A DNA stretch of 37,273 nt from Clostridia bacterium (GTDB lineage: Bacteria; Bacillota; Clostridia; Christensenellales; Aristaeellaceae): assembly GCA_017937505.1 (NCBI GenBank), contig JAGBDL010000172.1, forward strand, positions 1 through 37,273, written 5' to 3'. The position numbers and the translations under genes were made by a program. Under the pieces are notes generated by a model that saw only the letters and a program-made list of their open reading frames with translations, was not told the DNA's origin and made no database searches. This document shows positions 6,214 through 14,734 of this stretch, one piece after another (within the stretch, counting starts at the first letter, position 1; every line of letters begins with the position of its first letter).

Positions 6214-7188
6214 CTACTCCGCACACCTTTTCACCGGGCGGACGTATTTGAAATACCGCTTCGGATCGTGATAGAAGTAAAACACCCTGCCGGGCGTCAG
6301 ATCCAGGGCGCAGCCGCTGGACGGGTAGTCAAACGCCTTCATCGCCACCTCGATCTTTTCCTCCACCGCGCCGCTTTCCTTTTCCGCATCAAACGGGCCG
6401 TACTCAAAGACGATATACTCGCCATCCGGCACGTCCATGAGCTGCATCTGCGCGGGCACCTCGCCGCAGTAATCCTCCGGAAGCCGCGCGCCGAAGGCCT
6501 CCGCCAGCGGGATGCCCCAGCTGCAGATTCGGCCGGTCGGCTCGTTGATGTACGCCATCACCTGACCGCTTCCGCTGCTCATGCCGCCCTCGCCCAGATC
6601 GTCGAGCTTCCCCTTGACGCCGGCGAGCAGCGCGCAGATCGTCTCGCAGTCCTGTCCGGGAATCTGGTTCTGCTTCTGCCAGAAATCCCAGTATCCGATG
6701 CTCTCGTAGTTGCGGATATGAAGGAATTTGTGCGCGGGAATCGTCACAAAATACGTCTTCACATCTTCCATGTCTTTCATCATGCCATATGCTCCCTTTC
6801 CAATCAGATAGCAGTCAAACGGGGAAAGACAGGTGCGCAGCGCGACGGGCGCAGGCCGCCTGCGGTACGCACTGGGCGTCACGCCGTAGGCCTCCCTGAA
6901 CGCGCGCGTAAACGCCTCGTGCGAGGAAAACCCGTAGTCCAGCGCGATCTCCAGAAGGCCGCGCTGCGTATCGCGGACCTCCTCAAGCGCAAAGGCCAGC
7001 CTGCGGTAGCGCAGATAATCCCTGAACTGCATGCCGGAAATCTCCCTGAACCGTCTGGAGATGTAAAACGCCGAATACCCCAGACTGCGGGAGAGCGCGT
7101 CAAGCGTCGTCTTCTCGTCCTCATGCGCCCTGATGCATGCGTCAATCTCATCGATCATCCGCTGCATCTGTTCGTGCCATGTGCGCAC
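6214..7188 (-). CDS. AraC family regulator with GyrI-like effector domain
   Basis: A 324-residue regulator with its DNA-binding part at the N-terminus. Residues about 10-110 hold two helix-turn-helix units (LDALSRSLGYSAFYISRRF and IALDYGFSSHEAFTRAF) ending in the AraC signature GVTPSAYRR. From about 140 onward there is a domain like GyrI/BmrR/Rob effector-binding domains (VKTYFVTIPAHKFLHIRNY, later YIVFEYGPFDAE). Such proteins sense small, often cationic or drug-like molecules. The start is GTG, 8 bp after GGAGG; an ATG between the two is out of frame. Targets are unknown; the MATE exporter 1 kb away is a possible but unproven one. Confidence 0.9.
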   Translation of the reverse strand: MRTWHEQMQRMIDEIDACIRAHEDEKTTLDALSRSLGYSAFYISRRFREISGMQFRDYLRYRRLAFALEEVRDTQRGLLEIALDYGFSSHEAFTRAFREAYGVTPSAYRRRPAPVALRTCLSPFDCYLIGKGAYGMMKDMEDVKTYFVTIPAHKFLHIRNYESIGYWDFWQKQNQIPGQDCETICALLAGVKGKLDDLGEGGMSSGSGQVMAYINEPTGRICSWGIPLAEAFGARLPEDYCGEVPAQMQLMDVPDGEYIVFEYGPFDAEKESGAVEEKIEVAMKAFDYPSSGCALDLTPGRVFYFYHDPKRYFKYVRPVKRCAE

Positions 7189-7232
7189 CGTTCATCCCTC
7201 CGCCGTTTTCCTGTGTAGCATGATGATACCTC

Positions 7233-7241
7233 AGTATAGCA
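7233..7241 (-). promoter_or_regulatory. Extended -10 promoter of the AraC-type gene
   Basis: The minus strand reads GTGCTATACTG, an extended -10 (TGC-TATACT) with no good -35 box. Confidence 0.6.
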
Positions 7242-7366
7242 CATCCCGCTTGATTTCGTTTGCGATTGTGATGCAGATTCTTCCCAAAACCATCGCGAAA
7301 ATTATCGCGAAATCATCGGCCCGGCGCGAAGCGGCAGGGTATGCGGCGCCTTGCCGCGAGGCCGGT

Positions 7367-8125
7367 TTACTCCAGCCACAGGAAATGCATGAACGCCTCC
7401 GTCTGCGCGCGCCAGTCCTCCTCGCAGTGCCGGCCGCCCTGCTGCAAAAACGGGTACACGCGTGCGTGCTTGTCCATCAGCGTGTTGGCGATGGTCAGGT
7501 TGTTGACCACCATGTGCGCAAGCATCTTCTTGTCCCTCGCTTCGTTTTCCCCGAGGGCGAGATACACGCGCGTATCCGGATCGATCCGGCTCTCGCGCAC
7601 CTGCCGCAGCAGCTGCGGATAGCACACGCCCATCGGCACGCACAGGCAAACCGCCTTGGAGAACACGTCGTTGAACGCCGTCACCGCGTACAGGCTCATC
7701 AGGCCGCCCAGCCCCGCGCCCATCACGCCGGTGCACAGCCTGTCTGGTAGCGTGCGGTAGCGGCTGTCGATCTCCTGCTTGAGCGTGCCGATCATCCATT
7801 CCATCGTCGAGCGTCCCCGCCCGCGCAGGCCCTCCCACATCCGGGGCGCGAGGTGATACGGGCAGTATTCCGCCAGATGCCTGTCGCTCTCCTGGCTGCT
7901 CTCCACGCCCACGATGATGATGTCCTTTTCCCAGTGCTCCGTGAATTCGTGCAGCCGCCAGGAGTTGCCATAGTTCGCCATCTCCTCCTCAAAGGCGTTC
8001 TGCCCGTCAAACATGTACATCACTGGATATGCTGCCTCGTTCTCGTGATATCCCTTGGGCAGGCACACGCTGATTACTCGCTCGTCCATGCCCGGTGCAA
8101 AGTGCATCTTAAACCGTTCGATCAT
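7367..8125 (-). CDS. Esterase-like alpha/beta hydrolase without catalytic Ser
   Basis: A 252-residue cytosolic protein of the putative esterase family (COG2819/IroE-like). Family landmarks are present: PVMYMFDGQNAF near residue 35, the nucleophile-elbow region VMGAGLGGLMSLY at 134-146, LALGENEARDKK, and the terminal His in GGRHCEEDW. Active relatives have G-x-S-x-G at the elbow; here it reads G136-A-G138-L-G140, so the nucleophilic Ser is replaced by Gly. The frame is intact and the flanking residues are conserved. It may be a pseudo-enzyme with a binding or regulatory role, or use another residue. ATG at 8125 follows GGAGG by 6 bp; an upstream in-frame ATG has no site. I see no clear promoter or terminator. 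Confidence 0.85.
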   Translation of the reverse strand: MIERFKMHFAPGMDERVISVCLPKGYHENEAAYPVMYMFDGQNAFEEEMANYGNSWRLHEFTEHWEKDIIIVGVESSQESDRHLAEYCPYHLAPRMWEGLRGRGRSTMEWMIGTLKQEIDSRYRTLPDRLCTGVMGAGLGGLMSLYAVTAFNDVFSKAVCLCVPMGVCYPQLLRQVRESRIDPDTRVYLALGENEARDKKMLAHMVVNNLTIANTLMDKHARVYPFLQQGGRHCEEDWRAQTEAFMHFLWLE

Positions 8126-8209
8126 TGAATCCTCCGTTCCCGCCGCCCTCCGGCAGCGCCGTTGCTTCTTCATCATATGCACGCACCGCTGTATTTTTTC
8201 CTGTCTGTA

Positions 8210-8218
8210 TGCTATAAT
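8210..8218 (+). promoter_or_regulatory. Extended -10 promoter of the MATE-flavoprotein unit
   Basis: TGCTATAAT, a perfect TATAAT with TG-N extension, lies 30 bp before the MATE start. The -35 position (TGTATT) is weak. Confidence 0.7.
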
Positions 8219-8247
8219 AAGACAAAATACTGATTTCGAGGCATCCT

Positions 8248-9636
8248 ATGTTCAAGTCTTCCGGCCGTCAGATCGACCTCGCACGCGATTCCATTCCGGG
8301 GCTCATGGTGAAGCTGGCGCTCCCCTCCGTCATCGCGCAGACCATCAACATGCTCTACAACATGGTCGACCGCATCTACATCGGCAGCATCGAGGGCGTC
8401 GGCGCATATGCGCTCACCGGCGTGGGCCTCACGCTGCCGGTCATCACGCTGATTTCGGCCTTTTCCTCGCTCTTTGGCACGGGCGGCGCGCCGCTGGCCT
8501 CCATCAAGCTGGGCGAGGGCAAGCGCCAGGACGCCGAGCGCATCCTCGGCGTGTCCGCGTTCATGCTGCTGTGCACCTCCGCCGTGCTCTTCATCTTCTT
8601 TCAGCTGGCGATGAATCCGCTGCTCATGGCCTTCGGCGCCAGCGAAAACACGCTGCCCTACGCCAGCGAGTATCTGCGCATCTACCTGATGGGCACGGCG
8701 TTTGTGCAGCTGGTGCTGGGGCTCAATCCCTTTATCTCCGCGCAGGGCTTCGCCAGGGAGGCGATGCTCTCCGTCGTCATCGGCGCGGCGCTGAACATCG
8801 CGCTCGATCCGCTGTTCATCTTCGCGATGGGCATGGGCGTGCGCGGCGCGGCGCTGGCCACCATCATCTCCCAGGGCTTTTCCTGCCTGTGGGTGCTGCG
8901 CTTTTTGACAGGCAGCAGCGGAAGGATGCGGCTTTGCCGGGCCAATCTTCGCTTTGACCGCGCCATCCTCGCGCGCACGGTGTCGCTGGGCGTGTCGCCG
9001 TTCACCATGACGTTCACCGAGAGCGCGATTCAGGTTGTGCTCAACCGCGGCATGATGACCTATGGCGGCGACATGTATGTGGGCACCATGACGATCATCA
9101 CCAGCGTGGTCAACCTGTTCTCCACCCCGATGCACGGCTACACGAACGGCGTGCAGCCGCTGATGAGCTTCAATTACGGCGCGGGCAATCTCTCCCGCGT
9201 CAAGAAGACGTTCCGCCTGCTGCTGCTGTCCACCGTGACCATCACCATGGGCTACTGCACGCTTCTGGAGCTGTTCCCGCGCCCGTTCATCCGCCTGTTC
9301 GCGCACGACGAGGCGCTCATCGATCTCACCGTGCGCGGCCTGCGCATCTACGTGGCGGGCCTGGGCATCTTCGGATTGCAGAATGCCATTCAGAGCATGT
9401 TCGTCGGTCTCGGGCAGGCGAAGGTGTCCCTGTTCATCGCCGTGCTGCGCAAGATCATCCTGCTTATCCCGCTGGCGCTGGTGCTGCCGCACTTCCTCGG
9501 CGTGACGGGCGTGTACCTTGCCGAGCCGATCGCGGATATCGCGTCCGCGACCACGGCCACCTGCCTGATGCTCTATCACTTCGGCCGCATTCTCGCGCGG
9601 CGCGAGCAGGAGCTTGCCCGCGACAAAGGAGCGTAA
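8248..9636 (+). CDS. MATE family efflux transporter
   Basis: A 462-residue polytopic membrane protein of the length and pattern of MATE exporters, which expel cationic drugs or metabolites using H+ or Na+ gradients. The N-terminal segment PGLMVKLALPSVIAQTINMLYNMV DRIYIG is the typical first-helix region of the family, and the second half opens with the corresponding region around 9000 (VSPFTMTFTESAIQ). About twelve hydrophobic segments can be counted. The start has GAGG 7 bp upstream. It is the first gene of a three-gene rightward unit; one base separates its stop from the next start. The substrate is unknown. Confidence 0.93.
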   Translation: MFKSSGRQIDLARDSIPGLMVKLALPSVIAQTINMLYNMVDRIYIGSIEGVGAYALTGVGLTLPVITLISAFSSLFGTGGAPLASIKLGEGKRQDAERILGVSAFMLLCTSAVLFIFFQLAMNPLLMAFGASENTLPYASEYLRIYLMGTAFVQLVLGLNPFISAQGFAREAMLSVVIGAALNIALDPLFIFAMGMGVRGAALATIISQGFSCLWVLRFLTGSSGRMRLCRANLRFDRAILARTVSLGVSPFTMTFTESAIQVVLNRGMMTYGGDMYVGTMTIITSVVNLFSTPMHGYTNGVQPLMSFNYGAGNLSRVKKTFRLLLLSTVTITMGYCTLLELFPRPFIRLFAHDEALIDLTVRGLRIYVAGLGIFGLQNAIQSMFVGLGQAKVSLFIAVLRKIILLIPLALVLPHFLGVTGVYLAEPIADIASATTATCLMLYHFGRILARREQELARDKGA

Positions 9637-9637
9637 C

Positions 9638-10873
9638 ATGCATACCGACTGTCTCATCCTCGGCGGCGGCGCAGCCGGGCTTGCCGCCTGCGCCCGTCTC
9701 GCGCAGACCGGCGCGCACGTCGCGCTCATCGAGCGGCTTGACCGCGTGGGCAAAAAGATCATGGCGTCCGGCAACGGGCGCTGCAACCTCTCCAATGCGG
9801 TCATGAACCCAGCCTATTATGGAAAGGCCGCGCCGTTTGTTGCCCGCGTGTACGAAAAAACGCCGCCCTGCGAGGTGCTCTCCTTCTTCTCCTCCCTCGG
9901 CCTGATGACGGCGCAGGAGGAGGGGCGCATCTATCCGCGCACGATGATGGCCGCGTCCGTGCTCGACGTGCTGCGCATGGGCTGCGATCGAGAAAACGTC
10001 GCCCTGCTCACCGGGCAGGAGGTCGTCTCACTCACGCCGTCGCGCCGCAGTATCTGGTGCGCGCAGCTGTCCGGCGGGGAAGGCGTATTCGCGCCCGCCG
10101 TGCTCTGCGCCATGGGCGGCAGCGCCGCGCCGCATCTGGGCACGGACGGCGCAGGCACGCGCCTGCTTCATGCGCTCGGCCACAGCGTCACGCCGCTGCA
10201 GCCCGCGCTCGTACAGCTCCGGTGCGATCATGGCGCGCTGCGCAGCCTCAAGGGCGTGCGCGCCCAGACCAGGCTGACGCTTGAAATCGACGGCCGGGCT
10301 GCCGCACAGGAGACCGGCGAGCTGCTCTTTGCCGATTACGGCGTATCCGGCGTGTGCGTCTTCCAGCTCTCCGGTTTCGCCGCGGACGCGCTCGCAAAAA
10401 AGCGCCGCGTCACGCTGTTCGTCCATCTGCTGCCGGAGCTTGCTGAATCCGCCGTCCCCGCCTGGCTGGACGCGCGCATCGCCGCGCAGCCGGTAGCCTC
10501 CGCGCAGTCGCTGCTCACCGGCGTGTTCCCGCGTCTGCTGACGCTGGCGGTTCTCAAGGAGGCAGGCATTTCGCCGGACGCGCAGGCAGGCCGCCTGAGC
10601 GCCGCTTCCCGCGCAGCGCTTGCCGGGGCCATCACCGCGTTCCCTCTGCCCGTCACCGGCACGCAGGGCTTCAAAAACGCGCAGGTCACCCGCGGCGGCG
10701 TCGCGCTTGGCGAGGTCGATCCCGACACAATGGCCTCCCGCCGCTTTGACGGCCTGTACCTCGCCGGCGAGGTGCTCGACGTGGACGGCCCCTGCGGCGG
10801 CTACAACCTGCACTTCGCCTTCGCCAGCGGCCTGACCGCCGCCAAGGGCATGTGCGCGCAGCTTCGCGCCTGA
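9638..10873 (+). CDS. HI0933-like flavoprotein (NAD(P)/FAD oxidoreductase)
   Basis: A 411-residue flavoprotein of the HI0933/YhiN family. The N-terminus carries the FAD dinucleotide-binding fingerprint LILGGGAAGLAACARLAQTG, followed by KKIMASGNGRCNLSN, which is diagnostic for the family. GGVALGEVDPDTM and the C-terminal segment GLYLAGEVLDVDGPCGGYN complete the FAD site. The biochemical role of most members is unknown; one relative, BaiN, has been linked to bile-acid metabolism, but sequence alone does not support that here. ATG at 9638 follows AAAGGAG by 6 bp and comes one base after the MATE stop, so the two are co-translated. Confidence 0.9.
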   Translation: MHTDCLILGGGAAGLAACARLAQTGAHVALIERLDRVGKKIMASGNGRCNLSNAVMNPAYYGKAAPFVARVYEKTPPCEVLSFFSSLGLMTAQEEGRIYPRTMMAASVLDVLRMGCDRENVALLTGQEVVSLTPSRRSIWCAQLSGGEGVFAPAVLCAMGGSAAPHLGTDGAGTRLLHALGHSVTPLQPALVQLRCDHGALRSLKGVRAQTRLTLEIDGRAAAQETGELLFADYGVSGVCVFQLSGFAADALAKKRRVTLFVHLLPELAESAVPAWLDARIAAQPVASAQSLLTGVFPRLLTLAVLKEAGISPDAQAGRLSAASRAALAGAITAFPLPVTGTQGFKNAQVTRGGVALGEVDPDTMASRRFDGLYLAGEVLDVDGPCGGYNLHFAFASGLTAAKGMCAQLRA

Positions 10874-10905
10874 ATTCCATCACGACCGAGAAGAAAGGAT
10901 TGTCC

Positions 10906-12519
10906 ATGATCCGCCTGCACAACGTCAAAATTCCGCTGGATTATACAAAGAAAACCCTCGCGCAGGCCGCCTGCAGGAAGCTCGGCTGCACGCAGGGTCA
11001 GATCGTGCGCTGCGAAATCAGCAAAAAGAGCGTCGACGCGCGAAAGAAGAACGACGTCTGCTTCGTCGTCTCCCTCGACGTGATGCTCAAAAGCCCGCAG
11101 GACGAGACACGTATCGCCGCGCGCCTTGCGCCCAGCGAGGGCGGCCTGGCCGCCCCCTACGCGCCGCCCGCCGTGCCGAAGCTGCGCGCCGTGCCCGCTC
11201 TCCGCCCGATCGTCGTGGGCTTTGGCCCGGCCGGTCTGTTTGCCGCGCTGACGCTGGCGGAGGCCGGCGCATGCCCCATCGTGCTCGAGCGCGGTCAGGA
11301 TGTGGACACGCGCACGCTCGACGTGCAGGCTTACTGGGCAAGCGGACAGTCCGCGTTCAAGACGACCTCCAACGTCCAGTTTGGCGAGGGCGGCGCGGGC
11401 ACCTTCTCCGACGGCAAGCTGAACACCGGCACCAAGGACCCGCGCGGCGAGCACATCCTGCGCACGTTCGTGCGCTTCGGCGCGCCGCAGGAGATTCTGG
11501 TAAGCGCCAAGCCGCATATCGGCACGGATAAGCTGCGGGGCGTCGTCAAGGCCATGCGCGAGGAGATCCTCCGCCTGGGCGGCGAGGTGCATTTCGGCGC
11601 ACGGATGACCGAAATCGTCCGCCGGGACGGCCGTCTCGCCGCTGTGCGCTACGAGGACGCGCAGGACGGGCACGAGCTTGCGGCGGAGCACGTCATCCTC
11701 GCCATCGGCCACAGCGCGCGCGACACGTTCTCCATGCTGCACGAGCAGCGCTTCTCCCTGGAGCAGAAGCCCTTTTCCATCGGCGCGCGCATCGAGCACC
11801 CGCAATCGCTCATCAATCAGGCGCAGTACGGCGCGTTCGCCGGCCATCCGGCGCTCGGCGCGGCGGATTACAAGCTGGCGCTGCACCTGCCCTCCGGCCG
11901 CAGCGTGTATACGTTCTGCATGTGCCCGGGTGGCAGCGTCGTCGCCTCGGCCAGCGAGGAGGACAGCGTCGTCACCAACGGCATGAGCTGCTTCGCCCGC
12001 GACAGGGAAAACGCCAACAGCGCGCTGCTGGTCGGCGTGGGGCCGGAGGATTTCGGCAGCGGGCATCCGCTGGCCGGCATGTTCCTGCAGCGCGAAATCG
12101 AGCGCCGTGCGTTCCTCCTCGGCGGCAGGACGGGCAAGGCGCCTGCGCAGCTCGTCGGCGACCTGCTCGCAGGCCGCGCAAGCACGCAGCTGCGCTCCGT
12201 CACGCCCAGCTACAGGCCCGGCGTGGTCCTGGGCGACCTGCGCGAGCTGCTGCCCGATTTCATCGTCGCCTCCATGCGGGATGCACTGCCGCTGCTCGGC
12301 CGCAGGCTGCACGGCTTTGACCATCCGGACGCGGTGCTCACCGGCCCGGAGACGCGCTCCTCCTCCCCTGTGCGCATTCCGCGCGGCGAAAACCTCGTGA
12401 GCCTCGACTGTGCGGGACTGTATCCCTGCGGCGAGGGCGCGGGCTATGCCGGCGGCATCACCTCCGCCGCGGTGGACGGCGTGCGCTGCGCGGAAGCGGT
12501 GCTCGCCCAGCTCGCGTAA
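10906..12519 (+). CDS. FAD-dependent dehydrogenase of the COG2509 type
   Basis: A 537-residue flavoprotein. The first 85 residues form a small N-terminal domain (RLHNVKIPLDYTKKTLAQA, then IVRCEISKKSVDARKK) typical of COG2509. The FAD-binding Rossmann motif GFGPAGLFAALTLAEAG follows, with the second contact VQFGEGGAGTFSDGKLNTG. The C-terminal segment GLYPCGEGAGYAGGITSAA closes the FAD site. Members are uncharacterised dehydrogenases thought to be cytosolic. ATG at 10906 has AAAGGA 8 bp upstream, 32 bp after the preceding stop, so it is the last gene of the MATE unit. It converges on the next gene with one base between the stops and no terminator in the gap. Confidence 0.9.
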   Translation: MIRLHNVKIPLDYTKKTLAQAACRKLGCTQGQIVRCEISKKSVDARKKNDVCFVVSLDVMLKSPQDETRIAARLAPSEGGLAAPYAPPAVPKLRAVPALRPIVVGFGPAGLFAALTLAEAGACPIVLERGQDVDTRTLDVQAYWASGQSAFKTTSNVQFGEGGAGTFSDGKLNTGTKDPRGEHILRTFVRFGAPQEILVSAKPHIGTDKLRGVVKAMREEILRLGGEVHFGARMTEIVRRDGRLAAVRYEDAQDGHELAAEHVILAIGHSARDTFSMLHEQRFSLEQKPFSIGARIEHPQSLINQAQYGAFAGHPALGAADYKLALHLPSGRSVYTFCMCPGGSVVASASEEDSVVTNGMSCFARDRENANSALLVGVGPEDFGSGHPLAGMFLQREIERRAFLLGGRTGKAPAQLVGDLLAGRASTQLRSVTPSYRPGVVLGDLRELLPDFIVASMRDALPLLGRRLHGFDHPDAVLTGPETRSSSPVRIPRGENLVSLDCAGLYPCGEGAGYAGGITSAAVDGVRCAEAVLAQLA

Positions 12520-12520
12520 G

Positions 12521-13276
12521 TCACATCTGCGCGGCGCTCTGGCTTTGCAGTGCAAGCCGCAGCTCCCGGCAGAGGGTGCACATCGTCACCGCCGCATAGC
12601 TGCGCGCGCTTCTCTCGTCCGTCTCCTCCATCGTCCTTTCCATCAGCGCGCACCAGTTGACAAGGCTCTGCGCCAGCTGGGTGCAGAGCGTGTTTTCCGG
12701 GTGGCTGTCCGCCATCTGACCGGCGATCGCCGCGCTGTCCGCCAGAATGTCTTCCAGCGCCTCATCGCCTGCAAGCAGCCGCATGAGCACGCTGTCCGGA
12801 GCTTCCAGCAGCGTCCGCGCCGCCTCAAGCTCTGCCGCGCCGCAGCTCAGGCGCAGCGGCACCGCCTCCAGCGTATCCCGGATGACGTAGGCTTCCTCCC
12901 CCTTGGCCGTATCCAGGTCAAGCGCTTCCCGCGAAAGCGCGACGCTGGAGACGATGCGCATCTTCTCCCGCTGCCACACGATGCAGCGCACGCCCTTGGC
13001 CTGCAAACGCCGCGCCTCGCTGGATGCGCGTTCCCCGCTGTCAAACACGGCGAGCTGCAGCGCGAAGATCTCCCGCTCAGGGAGCGTCAGCTCCGTCTGC
13101 TGCGCGCCGCCTGAAAACGTCTGCACGTCCTGCGAGAGGCTGCGCAGCTTTTCCCTGAGTCCGGGCGCCATCGCCAGCGCGCCCAGCAGCAGGACGCCTG
13201 CCGCGGTCATCAGCCGTCTGCGCATGCGCGCCGCGCGCTGTTTCCTTCTGCGATCGGAAATAATCCCCATGCGCAT
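12521..13276 (-). CDS. Membrane-anchored SPOR-like protein
   Basis: A 251-residue protein with a basic N-terminus and a single membrane segment near residues 22-40 (MTAAGVLLLGALAM), so the rest should lie outside the membrane. Residues about 70-120 (IFALQLAVFDSGERASSEA, RRLQAKGVRCIVWQ, KMRIVSSVALSREALD) resemble a SPOR domain, which binds glycan strands stripped of stem peptides at division or spore septa. The remainder is a helical region without a known motif. ATG at 13276 or 13270 could be used; GGAAAGGAAAGGG serves either. It is divergent from the DUF6062 gene and monocistronic. A role in the cell envelope or in sporulation is inferred from the domain only. Confidence 0.7.
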   Translation of the reverse strand: MRMGIISDRRRKQRAARMRRRLMTAAGVLLLGALAMAPGLREKLRSLSQDVQTFSGGAQQTELTLPEREIFALQLAVFDSGERASSEARRLQAKGVRCIVWQREKMRIVSSVALSREALDLDTAKGEEAYVIRDTLEAVPLRLSCGAAELEAARTLLEAPDSVLMRLLAGDEALEDILADSAAIAGQMADSHPENTLCTQLAQSLVNWCALMERTMEETDERSARSYAAVTMCTLCRELRLALQSQSAAQM

Positions 13277-13357
13277 CCCTTTCCTTTCCGCTGCCCTCGA
13301 GCCTATGAGCCGCGCGGGCCAATTATCCCTTTGCATTCTATTGTGAGGTGAACGCAC

Positions 13358-14122
13358 ATGAAGTATACGCTGGATACCATTCCCGTCCTGGACGCCTACA
13401 AGACCGGCTGCGAATGTCCGCTGTGCAAGCTGCGGATTCTCTGCGAGGATCAGTATGTGGACACGATGCTGGCCTCCGCCTACATGGAGCCGGAGTGGCG
13501 CATCAGGAGCAACGAAACCGGCTTCTGCACGCGGCATTTTGAGCTGATGTTCGAGCGCCGCAATCGCCTTGGCCTCGCGCTGATGACGCACACCCATATG
13601 CAGGAGGTGATCGCGTCGCTGGAAAAGATCCTCGAGGGCCGAGACGCCGGCAAAAAGGGCCTGCTCTCTTCGCTGCGCGGTTCGGGCAAGGCGGATGAAA
13701 ACGGCATGCCCGTGAAGATCCGCGCGCGCATGAGCGGGTGCGTGATCTGCGAGCAGGTGGACAAGGCGCTTGAGCGCTACGCCTATACCATTGCGCAGCT
13801 GTACTTTACCAACAGCGAATTCAAGGCGCAGTTTGAGCACTCGAAGGGCTTCTGCCTGCCGCATCTGGCGCTGCTGCTGGACATGGCGGAAAAGACGCTC
13901 TCCGGCACGCAGCTCCCGGCGTTTCAAAAGGCCGTCGCCGCGCTTGAGCTTGAGAACCTGAGGCGCGTGGAGGGCGAGCTCGAGTGGTTCACGCTCAAGT
14001 TCGACTACCGCAACGACGGCAAGCCCTGGGGCAACAGCAAGGACGCGCCCGAGCGCGCCATCAACAAGCTGATGGGCGCGTGCGTCGGCGAGGAGGCCCA
14101 GATGCCCGCGCACAACGACTGA
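13358..14122 (+). CDS. DUF6062 family protein with duplicated Cys/His module
   Basis: A 254-residue soluble protein of the DUF6062 family. Two similar modules are visible: C-P-L-C ... GFCTRHFELM in residues about 20-64 and C-V-I-C ... GFCLPHLALL in residues about 128-171. Each supplies a CxxC pair and a C-x2-H pair, a likely metal-binding set, so the protein looks like an internal duplication of a Cys3His module. The C-terminal 60 residues include EWFTLKFDYRNDGKPWG, conserved in the family. No catalytic function is known. The start has GAGGTG 9 bp upstream. The P-loop kinase gene follows after 50 bp and is probably co-transcribed. Confidence 0.85.
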   Translation: MKYTLDTIPVLDAYKTGCECPLCKLRILCEDQYVDTMLASAYMEPEWRIRSNETGFCTRHFELMFERRNRLGLALMTHTHMQEVIASLEKILEGRDAGKKGLLSSLRGSGKADENGMPVKIRARMSGCVICEQVDKALERYAYTIAQLYFTNSEFKAQFEHSKGFCLPHLALLLDMAEKTLSGTQLPAFQKAVAALELENLRRVEGELEWFTLKFDYRNDGKPWGNSKDAPERAINKLMGACVGEEAQMPAHND

Positions 14123-14172
14123 GCACGCGCATCGACATCCCCCTCATGGACAAAGCAAGGAAGGGCATGCAC

Positions 14173-14688
14173 ATGAAGTGTCTATACCTGGTTGGCGGCC
14201 CGATGGGCGTTGGAAAGACCGCCGTCTGTCAGGAGCTGAAACGGCTGCTGCACAAAAGCTGCTTTCTGGACGGCGACTGGTGCTGGGACATGCATCCGTT
14301 TTCCGTCACGCCGGAGACGAAGGCCATGGTGATGGACAACATCGTCCATCTGCTCTCCAATTTCCTGCGCTGCAGCGAAATCGACCATGTGATCTTAGGC
14401 TGGGTGATGCACGAGCAGGCGATCCTCAACGAGCTGCTTGCCCGTCTGCCGCTTGAAGCCTGCGAGGTCGTCGCCGTGTCGCTGATCTGCGACGCGGCCA
14501 CACTGACCGGCCGGCTGCAAAAGGACATCGACGCGGGCCTGCGCACGCCGGACGTCATCGCGCGCAGCCTTGCGCGGCTTGAACAGTACGGCGCGCTGAA
14601 TACCCGCAGGATCGATACCACCGGCCAGACCATCAGGGAGACGGCGCAAATCATTCTGGCGCTTTCGCACGATACTTCAGACACATAG
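14173..14688 (+). CDS. P-loop nucleotide kinase-like protein
   Basis: A 171-residue cytosolic P-loop NTPase. The Walker A motif GGPMGVGKT lies at residues 8-16, immediately after the first strand, as in small-molecule and nucleotide kinases. The segment FLDGDWCWDMHPFSVT resembles the acceptor-binding region of this group. The substrate is unknown. ATG at 14173 is preferred because AAGGAAGG stands 8-9 bp upstream; two earlier in-frame ATGs (14146, 14167) are too far from or too close to that site. It follows the DUF6062 gene and ends at a strong terminator. Confidence 0.85.
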   Translation: MKCLYLVGGPMGVGKTAVCQELKRLLHKSCFLDGDWCWDMHPFSVTPETKAMVMDNIVHLLSNFLRCSEIDHVILGWVMHEQAILNELLARLPLEACEVVAVSLICDAATLTGRLQKDIDAGLRTPDVIARSLARLEQYGALNTRRIDTTGQTIRETAQIILALSHDTSDT

Positions 14689-14697
14689 GATGAAACA

Positions 14698-14730
14698 AAC
14701 GAACCAGCGGCTCTTTTCCGCTGGTTCGTT
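14698..14730. terminator. Bidirectional terminator
   Basis: AACGAACCAGCGG pairs perfectly with CCGCTGGTTCGTT (13 bp, 7-nt loop). The plus-strand tail is CTCGTTATAGCGTTTTTT. It separates the kinase gene from the convergent butyrate kinase gene. Confidence 0.8.
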
Positions 14731-14734
14731 CTCG

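Noticed and set aside
7331..7357. GCGGCA...TGCCGC hairpin after the esterase-like gene as a terminator
   Set aside because: No T-run follows on the minus strand and the loop is long.
12521..14113. A 530-codon minus-strand frame covering the SPOR-like gene and the DUF6062 gene
   Set aside because: Only the part up to 13276 is coding. The rest lies opposite the DUF6062 gene and has no ribosome-binding site or domain.
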